From an uncultured Chlorobiaceae bacterium (lineage in GTDB: Bacteria; Bacteroidota; Chlorobiia; Chlorobiales; Chlorobiaceae), in assembly GCA_903866255.1 (NCBI GenBank), contig CAIPMW010000008.1, positions 1 to 36,647 of the forward strand: DNA of 36,647 nt, read 5' to 3'. A program made the translations under genes and the position numbers. The notes beneath the pieces are model-generated. The model had not been told where the DNA came from and searched no databases. It saw only the letters and a list, made by a program, of their open reading frames with translations. This document shows positions 1-8,300 of this stretch, piece by piece. How positions within the stretch are numbered: position 1 is the first letter of the stretch; every line of letters starts with the position of its first letter.

Positions 1-991
1 AGGAAAAGGCAAACAGCTCAAACCTTGATCTGTCGTGCTCTTCAAACAGCCCCGCCATCAAAAAGGAGACCGGATGGTCATGAAAGTCTGCTGAATAGTA
101 ACCAATACGGATGGTATCACGACGGGTATGTTTGGCAAGAGCAGGAAGCGCGGGATTGGCCGGAAATTTTGCCTGTGTATAAATTTTCGCGGCCTGGTGC
201 TGTATCGAAAGAGAATCCACCCGGGCGAGAACACCAAATGGATGTGATACCTTTTCGCCACCCAGGATTTTTGAAATAAGGCTTTGACAATGAGCATCAC
301 TGCCACGCCAGTCGCACATCTTCATGTTTGCACCCAACCACATACCAAACAAAAAATCGCGATCAGGTTCCAAGGCAAGCGCCCGCTCATAACTCACGAC
401 AGCCTCTTCGTAGCGTTTCAAATCATGTAACGCAAGACCGCGATTATAGTGAACCTCTGTATAGTCCGGATTGAGAGCAAGAGCAGCATCATAACTCAAC
501 AGTGCCTCGCCATAACGCTCTAACTCTTGCAGCACCACACCCCGATTACAATATGGATCAACATAATCCGGGTTGATGATAATCGCTTTGTCATAACTCA
601 ACAATGCCTCATCATAACGCCTGAACTCCCGAAACACATTGCCAATATTGTTATATGCCTTCGCATGGTCGGGTTTTATCGCTGCTGCATGTTCATAACT
701 TGCAAGCGCCTCCTCATACCGCCTCAACGACATAAGGGCATTTCCGCGATTATAACATGCAGCGGGATTATCAGGGTTTACGGCAAGCGCCTTGTCATAG
801 CTCAACACCGCATCATGACAGCGACCAAGCTCCTGCAAGGCAAGGCCACGGTTATAGAGCAATCCGGCAAGATTCGGGTTCGTCGCAAGCCCCTCATCAC
901 ACAAGAGAAGAGCTTCTCCAAAATCTTTTCGCAACAAGGCCGTTGTTGACCGTTGCAGAAACGCCTCAGCCTGATTTACAAGATCAGCCAT
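1..991 (-). CDS. TPR / GT41 (OGT/SPINDLY-type) glycosyltransferase, 3' part outside window
   Basis: Read on the minus strand from the ATG at 991 and open to base 1, so only about 330 N-terminal residues are visible. About five 34-residue tetratricopeptide repeats come first, each with a YNRG...A...SYD.ALA.NPD pattern. A linker follows, then the start of the catalytic part: the segment IRIGYYSADFHDHPVSFLMA near the window edge is the typical opening of the Glyco_transf_41 (O-GlcNAc transferase/SPINDLY) domain. Family members transfer a sugar from a nucleotide-sugar to Ser/Thr (or, in the HMW1C branch, Asn) of cytoplasmic proteins. The start overlaps the end of the DUF4347/VCBS gene by 16 bp, so the two are probably co-transcribed and translationally coupled. 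That makes the adhesins the obvious candidate substrates (inference). No signal peptide is seen. The catalytic lysine and UDP-binding region lie beyond the window. Confidence 0.88.
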   Translation of the reverse strand, partial: MADLVNQAEAFLQRSTTALLRKDFGEALLLCDEGLATNPNLAGLLYNRGLALQELGRCHDAVLSYDKALAVNPDNPAACYNRGNALMSLRRYEEALASYEHAAAIKPDHAKAYNNIGNVFREFRRYDEALLSYDKAIIINPDYVDPYCNRGVVLQELERYGEALLSYDAALALNPDYTEVHYNRGLALHDLKRYEEAVVSYERALALEPDRDFLFGMWLGANMKMCDWRGSDAHCQSLISKILGGEKVSHPFGVLARVDSLSIQHQAAKIYTQAKFPANPALPALAKHTRRDTIRIGYYSADFHDHPVSFLMAGLFEEHDRSRFELFAFS

Positions 992-3900
992 GCAAGAAGG
1001 CCAAGTCCACCAACCCCGGCAAGAATAACTCCTGCACCACCACCGCTGCCACCATGATCTCCTGCATAAGGATCGGATCCGGTAGTTACAAAAGCTACAT
1101 CAGGAGTAGATGCGCTGTTCATGGATTCCGGTGTACCCAACTGGTCGGTGTAGCTTGCTGTTACAGAAATATTTTTGCCAACATCGGACGGCTGGAGCGT
1201 ATAGCTGCTCCCCGCAGCTCCGCTGATTGCCACGCCATCAGCACTCCAGAGGTAACTGATTGCGCCAAGACCATCGACATCAACAAGCGTGTTATGAGCT
1301 GCGAGCGTCTGACCCTGAGTTGCTGTACCGGTAATGGTTACAGCTCCATCCGGTGCATGGTTAAGCTGTGTTTGACCGGCAATTGGCACAAAGAGCTGCC
1401 CGACACCGCTTTCCTTGTCAAGAATTTGCTGATTAATCGTTGCGGCATCTGTGGTAATCAGTGTATTATTGTGCTGCAGCACAACCTGCACAACCTGTTC
1501 GGCCAGAGTTGTCTGCGCAAACATCTGGGCGCTGACCATCCTGACAAGCGAATCGGAGACATTGGCAACACCAGTTGACGCATTTAAAATAGAAGAAGTA
1601 ACCTGGCAAACAGCAGTTGCAATAGCATTGGCATTACTGGTTGTAACCGTCCCCGGGTCAAGAGTCGTTGCGGCAGACAGAATAACATCAGCAACAACTG
1701 TATTATCAGTAAGATTGAGAGGATTAGAAGTTGCCGTCGCAAGGCTTATCAGCTTGTCTGCAACGTTTTTTGCAATATCAGTTGTGGTGGTGCTGCCTGC
1801 ACCGCCAGCTTCAATGGCTTTTGCTGTAATCTCCATAAGCGTGGCAATCTGAAGCGCGGTACTCTGCACTTTCAAGGCCATGGCATCATTGGCGGTGCCA
1901 GTGGTCGAAAGTCCTGCCAGTGGATCGTATGTGGTAAAGTCCAATGCGGGATCAAGACCGAAGGCGGTTGCAACAATTGACGCACTGCTGCCAACAGAGC
2001 CAAGAAGAGTGGTCAGCGGATTAACCACCGAGGAACCGGCAGGTGCGGAGTAACTGCCGGTAAATGGTTTTCCTGTTGAAATATCAACAGTACCCCCTGC
2101 AGGATTGGCCGTAAGACGAAGAGTACCTGAACCGGTTAGTCCACTGAACCGGCCGTTACTATCGGTCAATGTCCACGATTCCCCTTCGGAGGCATCGTAA
2201 CTGCTGTTGCCATTAAGATCGTTCCAATCGCGCACACCATCATTATCGGTATCAGTCCAGACCAGTGCGTGAGCCAGATAACCATCCTGGGCAACACCCG
2301 GGACAAGCGTCACGGTGGCTGTAGGCTGGCTGCTGACACTCTCATGCACACCTCCGACATCGGTATAATTCGCCTTTACTGTAATCGTCTTGCCAACTTC
2401 CGATTGCCCCACAATCAGTGAGTTCCCGTTCGCTCCTGCGATATCAACTCCTGCTGCCTGCCACTGATAACTGATACCACCCAATCCATCTGCATCAGCG
2501 AGAGTATTGGCTGCGGTCAGTGTGGCGCCCTGCATCGCCTCGCCGGCAATAGTCACTCCTCCTGTCGGCAAGTCGTTCTGGCCAATAAACGACACCTTTA
2601 CAGCGTGCGTTGTGCCGCCGGCAGTCGTAACCGTAAACGACTCTGTTGCTGTCGGAGTGGTTCCACCAAACACCTGAAGCTTGCTGTTATCTGCCGTGTA
2701 AACCCAATTGCCACCGGCATCTATGCTGAACGATCCGTAACTGCCTGCAAAACCTGTTTGTGCAGTCACGGTGGCCGGACTGTCAACGTCGCTCACAATC
2801 AGCGTGCCGCTCTTCACATAACTGCCACTATCCTCCGTCACACTCGCGGTGTCCGTCCCGGAAAAGGTGGCAGCATCGTTCACACCAGTCAGCGTCACCT
2901 CAATGTTATGGGTTGTGCTGTCGGCAGTTGTAATCATAAACGACTCTGTTGCTGTCAGGGTGATGCCACCCAGGGGCTGAAGCCTGGTGTTGTCTGCTGT
3001 GTAACTCCAATGGCCACCGGCATCGATGCTGAACGATCCGTAACTGCCTTCAACACCTGTTTGGGCAATCACGGTGGCCGGACTGTCAACGTCGCTCACA
3101 ACCAGCGTGCCACTCTTCACATAACTGCCACTATCCTCCGTCACACTCGCCGTGTCCGAACCGGAAAAAGTGGCTGCATCGTTCACTCCAGTCAGCGTCA
3201 CCTCAATGTTATGTGTTGTGCTGTCAACAGTGGTAATCGTAAACGACTCTGTTGCTGTCAGGGTAGTTCCGCCCAGCGTCTGAAGCTTGCTGTTGTCTGC
3301 CGTGTAACTCCACAGACCATCAGCATCGATGCTGAACGACCCGTAACTGCCTGCAACACCTGTTTGTGCAATCACGGTGGCCGGACTGTCAACGTCGCTC
3401 ACAACCAGCGTGCCGCTCTCCACAGAACTGCCACTATCCTCCGTAACACTCGCCATGTCCATCCCGGAAAAGGTCGCAGGTTGACTCTTTTTGACAATGG
3501 TAACAGTTTCCATCTGCTGCACACTGGCACCGTAGCTGTCAGTGATGGAGTAGCTGAGAACTATGGTGGAACTTCCATGAACAGGAATATCACTATAGGC
3601 CGTATTGGAGGGATCAACAGTCAGTGTCGTGCCTGAAAGAGTGAATCCAGAAGGCAGATCCAGTCCGGAATTGCCCGTCGGCACACCATCCACACTGCAG
3701 ACAATATTGCTGACATTCAGCATGTCACCTTCACTGTCACTCGCATGTAACAATAAATCAAGATGATAAGGGTCAGCGCCATTATTGGTGATACTACTCT
3801 CTGCAACTGAAACTGTAGGCGCATCATTGGTGCCGGTCATCGACACCGCAATACGTTCAGAGGTCAACCCGTCAACCGTTACTGCTGTAATAGTGTCGGT

Positions 3901-5100
3901 ATAAACAGCACCCTGAACAAATTCATTGTGCGCGCTATTGGCCGTGTAGCTCCACCCTGTTGAGGATATGGTAAAAAGACCATAACCGCTTGAACCTGGA
4001 ACAGTTGCCTGAGGAACAAAGGTATGGGCAGCAGTAACAGAAGAGGAGGTCACCAGAGTACCGGAGGCGGAAAGTACCGCATCAGTCTCCTTAAGGTTGC
4101 ATAATACTGGCAACGCTCCCAAAGAGACAGGTGAATCATCGTTATAAAAATTTGTATTCCAGACAATTGCCGTACTGCATCCCTCGCTGTTGCCACCAGT
4201 AAAGCTGATAGTGTCAAGCAGAAGGTCGGTGCTGCTTGAGATTGCTGGCTTTGAAAAAGCAAAAGCTGTTAATCGCACAATACCCGACGTATAAGGATTA
4301 TACATCAAGCTCCATGTCTTTATTGCGGGATTAGGTGTATAATCAGGTGTGTAGTCGGGATCAATTGCCAATGCAGCAGTTGCCAATGCAGCATCATAGG
4401 TAAGCACCACACCAAAGTTATTGGTAACAGTACCGGCTTTCAACCAAACCTGAACATCCACACCTGTCGCAGTATCAACATTTTTCAGCTCAAGAACGGA
4501 ATCCTGAAGCGTATACGGATAAAGGTGAACAGAACCAAACGGGACAGAAATGCTATCGACCCCGGACGACATCACATCAGGCGCCCAACAACCACCAAGG
4601 CTCTCTGCTCCAACAAGAGTGCTGAATGCGGTAACAGCAGAGCCATAAGCCCGGGTAATACGGTCAACGAACTGCCTGCCCTTTGCTCCTGAGCCTGTCA
4701 GGCATGACCAAAAATGAAAGGATGGAACAGCAACCATCTTCGTGGCTTCATCAGGAGCATGGCGGGTAAAATCGGCATGGCCAAGCGATCGGCCTCCCAG
4801 AGTGATACTCCCCGGCTTACCATGACCCAGAAAATGAAGCTGTTCATAACCATGCAGCAACGCCTTCCTCAGCATCTCCAGGGGGTTATCATCGGCAGTC
4901 ACACGCCAAAGGTCTATGTCCGGCCTTAAATGATCAAGCAATACCTCTCCATCGGCTATACCTGCATCCGCAATAAGAAGCTGCCGACCTCTCCGAAAAA
5001 AGCTGTCGATCGCTGCTGTTTGATCTCTTTTCAACAGCGCCAGCTCTTCAGATACCATGAGGTGAGGTGCAACAGCAACATGAGTCAACCGAATATCCAT
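976..5100 (-). CDS. DUF4347 / VCBS-repeat large surface protein (1374 aa)
   Basis: A 1374-residue modular protein without an N-terminal signal peptide. Residues about 8-175 match DUF4347, a CHAT/caspase-like domain: the HFLGHGKPG segment puts a His at 93 and WSCLTG puts a Cys at 133, the spacing expected for a His/Cys dyad. A VCBS-type repeat follows at about 345-425, then a cadherin-like segment to about 535, and three nearly identical VCBS repeats of about 101 residues (540-840). Next come an Ig-like module, a TDTDNDGVRDWND calcium-loop segment near 930, an Ala/Thr-rich helical stretch, and a second Ig-like module. The last 25 residues are Gly-rich then hydrophobic (ending GLGLLAWLIL) with no basic tail. 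The likely role is a secreted or surface-attached adhesin, possibly with autoproteolytic or peptidase activity (inference). The Shine-Dalgarno is weak. The gene follows the 5365-9834 paralog by 264 bp and overlaps the downstream GT41 gene. Confidence 0.9.
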   Translation of the reverse strand: MDIRLTHVAVAPHLMVSEELALLKRDQTAAIDSFFRRGRQLLIADAGIADGEVLLDHLRPDIDLWRVTADDNPLEMLRKALLHGYEQLHFLGHGKPGSITLGGRSLGHADFTRHAPDEATKMVAVPSFHFWSCLTGSGAKGRQFVDRITRAYGSAVTAFSTLVGAESLGGCWAPDVMSSGVDSISVPFGSVHLYPYTLQDSVLELKNVDTATGVDVQVWLKAGTVTNNFGVVLTYDAALATAALAIDPDYTPDYTPNPAIKTWSLMYNPYTSGIVRLTAFAFSKPAISSSTDLLLDTISFTGGNSEGCSTAIVWNTNFYNDDSPVSLGALPVLCNLKETDAVLSASGTLVTSSSVTAAHTFVPQATVPGSSGYGLFTISSTGWSYTANSAHNEFVQGAVYTDTITAVTVDGLTSERIAVSMTGTNDAPTVSVAESSITNNGADPYHLDLLLHASDSEGDMLNVSNIVCSVDGVPTGNSGLDLPSGFTLSGTTLTVDPSNTAYSDIPVHGSSTIVLSYSITDSYGASVQQMETVTIVKKSQPATFSGMDMASVTEDSGSSVESGTLVVSDVDSPATVIAQTGVAGSYGSFSIDADGLWSYTADNSKLQTLGGTTLTATESFTITTVDSTTHNIEVTLTGVNDAATFSGSDTASVTEDSGSYVKSGTLVVSDVDSPATVIAQTGVEGSYGSFSIDAGGHWSYTADNTRLQPLGGITLTATESFMITTADSTTHNIEVTLTGVNDAATFSGTDTASVTEDSGSYVKSGTLIVSDVDSPATVTAQTGFAGSYGSFSIDAGGNWVYTADNSKLQVFGGTTPTATESFTVTTAGGTTHAVKVSFIGQNDLPTGGVTIAGEAMQGATLTAANTLADADGLGGISYQWQAAGVDIAGANGNSLIVGQSEVGKTITVKANYTDVGGVHESVSSQPTATVTLVPGVAQDGYLAHALVWTDTDNDGVRDWNDLNGNSSYDASEGESWTLTDSNGRFSGLTGSGTLRLTANPAGGTVDISTGKPFTGSYSAPAGSSVVNPLTTLLGSVGSSASIVATAFGLDPALDFTTYDPLAGLSTTGTANDAMALKVQSTALQIATLMEITAKAIEAGGAGSTTTTDIAKNVADKLISLATATSNPLNLTDNTVVADVILSAATTLDPGTVTTSNANAIATAVCQVTSSILNASTGVANVSDSLVRMVSAQMFAQTTLAEQVVQVVLQHNNTLITTDAATINQQILDKESGVGQLFVPIAGQTQLNHAPDGAVTITGTATQGQTLAAHNTLVDVDGLGAISYLWSADGVAISGAAGSSYTLQPSDVGKNISVTASYTDQLGTPESMNSASTPDVAFVTTGSDPYAGDHGGSGGGAGVILAGVGGLGLLAWLIL
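2580..3480 (-). repeat. three tandem VCBS repeat units, about 303 bp each
   Basis: Three in-frame copies of a roughly 303-bp unit inside the DUF4347 gene. The landmark ACTGCCACTATCCTCCGT recurs near 2820, 3122 and 3425. Copies differ at scattered positions and remain mostly identical at DNA level, which suggests recent unequal exchange. Each encodes one VCBS domain starting TFSG.D.ASVTEDSGS. Confidence 0.9.
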
Positions 5101-5272
5101 TGTCGTTCAGATAAAAAAATTAGTCGGACTATAAACAAGCACTCCTTTCCAGACATCATCATCAACAGCGCAAAAGCAGGAGGAATTAAATGCAATATCG
5201 TAAAAAGAAATTTACCAAAAACAGCATTGCATACAAGAAGGTGGTATAACACCAATACTCGACGTAAAACGC

Positions 5273-5317
5273 GCAAACATCAATAACCAGCAAGAACGCC
5301 TGATTATTGATGCTTGC
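5273..5317. repeat. inverted repeat between adhesin genes
   Basis: The arms 5273-5286 and 5304-5317 (GCAA-A/G-CATCAATAA and its complement) are complementary over 14 bp with one mismatch and a 17-nt loop. It lies in the 264-bp gap between the 5365-9834 gene's stop and the start of the DUF4347 gene. It lacks a T-tract, so it is a weak terminator candidate; it could be a transcript-processing or attenuating hairpin. Nothing else was recognised in this gap. Confidence 0.5.
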
Positions 5318-5364
5318 CACAAAAGAGAACAGGAGATCATCTTTTCACTGTGCCACAACCCTGA

Positions 5365-8300
5365 TTATCCGGCCTGCGACACTGGCGCCATCCAGCTCCC
5401 GTTCACATCCCCCAGCACAACGCCAACCAACTGAAGATCGGTCTCTTCGTGGAGGTAGAAGGCCACAGGCGAGCTATCATTATTGGTTGATGCCAAAATG
5501 GCATCCTGGTTGATCTCATCCTGGTTACCTAACTCATCCTGGGGTACACTGCCATTAACAAAAACCCAACCACCCTGATATTTGGAAGAAGGGTTATGCA
5601 GTGCCATCTGCTGTATAATACTAATATCACGAGAGTTAACCTCGCCATCACCATTCACGTCAGCAGCGAATAACTGGTAGGCATTCAGACCATCCCCTTC
5701 ACTGGAGTAATGATGGTGGCTGCTGTGATCCTCACTCAGACTGCCATTTGGATCAAGGCCGGTTGCAATTCTCTGGGCAGCCCAGACATCAATCGCCGTC
5801 ACCGTACCAGCAGGAATGTTGTCACCAAGGCGGTCGGCGCTCAGAACATGCACACCCTGACTGATATCCTCAAAAGTCGCTTCGCCCTTCTCGTCAGTAA
5901 CAGCGCTATCCACCTTCGTATCAAGGGTTCCAGCTTCAGTCAATGGTATGGCAACATTATCAACACCATACTCGCCACCTGTCAACACAACAGGGACATC
6001 ATCTCCTTGATAGATAGTTCTGATAACACCAAGCAGTACTGAGCCACTATCCAATGCCTTGTGATCCATATAATCCAAAGCATTCTCATAATCCTTGACT
6101 GTCAGATTAAAATCCCCAAGCGTCTTGTGATAACTGATGTCTGCGAGATAATCCTGGGGAACGAGAACACCAACCTGCTTCTCCGTGAAAGGCGGCGCAC
6201 TATTGACAAACTGTGCATAATCCTCACTTGACAGACTATTGACATAACCCAGAAATTTTATAGACGATTCATAATCACCGACTGTTACATAATCACCAGG
6301 TGCCAGATGATTTTGGAGATAGCCAGCTAAATCATCCAGTGACAGTTGATGGATAAAATTAAAATAATCGTAAGGAGTCAGATTATCCAGCGGCGGTTGA
6401 TTATTGACATACGCAAGGTAATCCAAAGCATTCAAATAATCCGCCGTAGTTATATCAAAGTCACCAGGAGTTGTATGATTTACGGCAACAACCGTCAGCC
6501 TGCCTGCGTCTGCATTAGTGGCCTCTGAGGAAGAGGTATCAACTCCCCAGCCACAGCTATCCTCACCGAGAATATCTACCCATTCCGGCGATTTTCCAGC
6601 AACTGTTTCTGCGGCAAACTCAAGCTGAATACTGTTGATATCAGAACCTGCTCCCGGCAACTTCCACACCTCATACTCAACATACTGAACATGCTCATGC
6701 TCTCTGTTCGCATCGGAAGAACCAGGCTCTACCTGTTGATCTGTATACCTGACGTTATCAGAAATATGCATGTTTCTAAATTCAATGAGGCCATTGCCAA
6801 TAGAGCCAGCCCTCTCAAGATTCACACTCTCAACAGGATCACCTGGTGCAATTGCTGCTCCAACATCCGGCGTTCCCAGCGCCTCGCGCCCCTTGTTCCA
6901 GAAATTTACCGATTCAGTAAAGGTATAGGCATCATCGTGACCGTAAATTGTCACATGAACATCCTCGTGATCTGTTTTTAAACCATCTGTAACGGCTAAA
7001 GTGAACGTTGCTTCTACCTTATCACCAGCCTTGAGATAGTCAAGATGTGACTGGTCAACCGTTAAATTCCAGGTGATTACGCCATCGTTACCGTTGTTCA
7101 AGGAGGGGGTTACAGTAAATCCCTGCACAATACTGTCATACATCTCCTTGAGAGCATCCCCGCCCACGACACGGTCCTCGCCAGAGGAAAACGATGAATG
7201 TTGAACATCGTATCCACTAACATCCCATTTAGAAACCGAAACTACAGGTCTGTTGGCAGTATCAGGGTCAGTAAAATGAATCCTGCCTGAAACACTATGA
7301 ACGGCCGTGCCAACATCCCCACTCTCACCTTCATCAATCTGCCCATACAATGAATCCTTTTTAAGAGAGGAGAACTCCGGTGCATCATTCACTCCAGTCA
7401 CAGTTATCGTGAGCGTTCCACTGTCTGTTGCGCTCTGATCATCGGTTACCGTAAAGGTCGCCACAACGTCCTCGGTTTCTCCCTGAGAGAGGTGATCGTA
7501 GGCAGAGTCACTCGCATTAAAGCGGTAACTGCCACCAGTGGCTATTGTCAAACCGTCCAGTGTGCCGTCAAGCGCATAGCTCGCTGAATGATTGTCATCA
7601 ACGTCACTTGATGTCAATGAGCCGGAAACGCTTCTCCCCTCTTTCACCGAATTTGTAGCATCGGTCGCTGACGGATCATCGTTGACACCTGTCACCGTTA
7701 TCGTCAGCGTTCCACTGCCTGTTGCGCTCTGATCATCGGTTACCGTAAAGGTTGCCACAACATCCGTTGTCGCTCCGGCAGAAAGGTGGTCGTAGGCAGA
7801 GTCACTTGCATCAAAGCTGTAGCTGCCATCAGTGGCTATTGTCAAGCCGGCGACTGTGCCGTCAAGCACATAGCTCGCTGAATGATTGTCATCATTATCG
7901 CCACTCGATGTCAACGTGCCGGTAGCGCTGCTTCCCTCTGTCGCATCATTTGTAGCATCAGTCCCTGACGGAGCATCATTAACACCTGTCACCGTTATCG
8001 TCAGCGTTCCACTGCCAGTACCACTGGCACTGTCGGTCACCGTAAAGGTTGCCACAACATCCGTAGTCGCTCCTTCCGAAAGGTGATCGTAGGCAGAGTC
8101 ACCCGCATCAAAACTGAAGGCACCATCGGTGTATATTGTCAAGCCAGCTATATCCGTACCATCCAGCACAAACGTATATGTATCAGGAGGGACAGGCTCC
8201 GTATAATTCAGCGGGCCTGTTACCATATCTCCCTCCGACACATCAGCCGTTGTTACCGGCGGAATCTTAATGTGAATTATCGCCTGGGTGGTTGGCCCGT

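Noticed and set aside
757-1578. Long plus-strand reading frame of 273 codons
   Set aside because: It lies antisense to the TPR/GT41 and DUF4347 genes, has skewed Cys/Arg/His composition and no domain pattern; a shadow frame.
2580-3480. CRISPR-like array
   Set aside because: The repeats are 303 bp, in frame and encode VCBS domains; there are no short repeats with unique spacers and no cas genes.
2605-3636. Plus-strand 343-codon frame with internal repeats
   Set aside because: It is the antisense image of the tandem VCBS units; its repeats follow the 303-bp period of the real gene.
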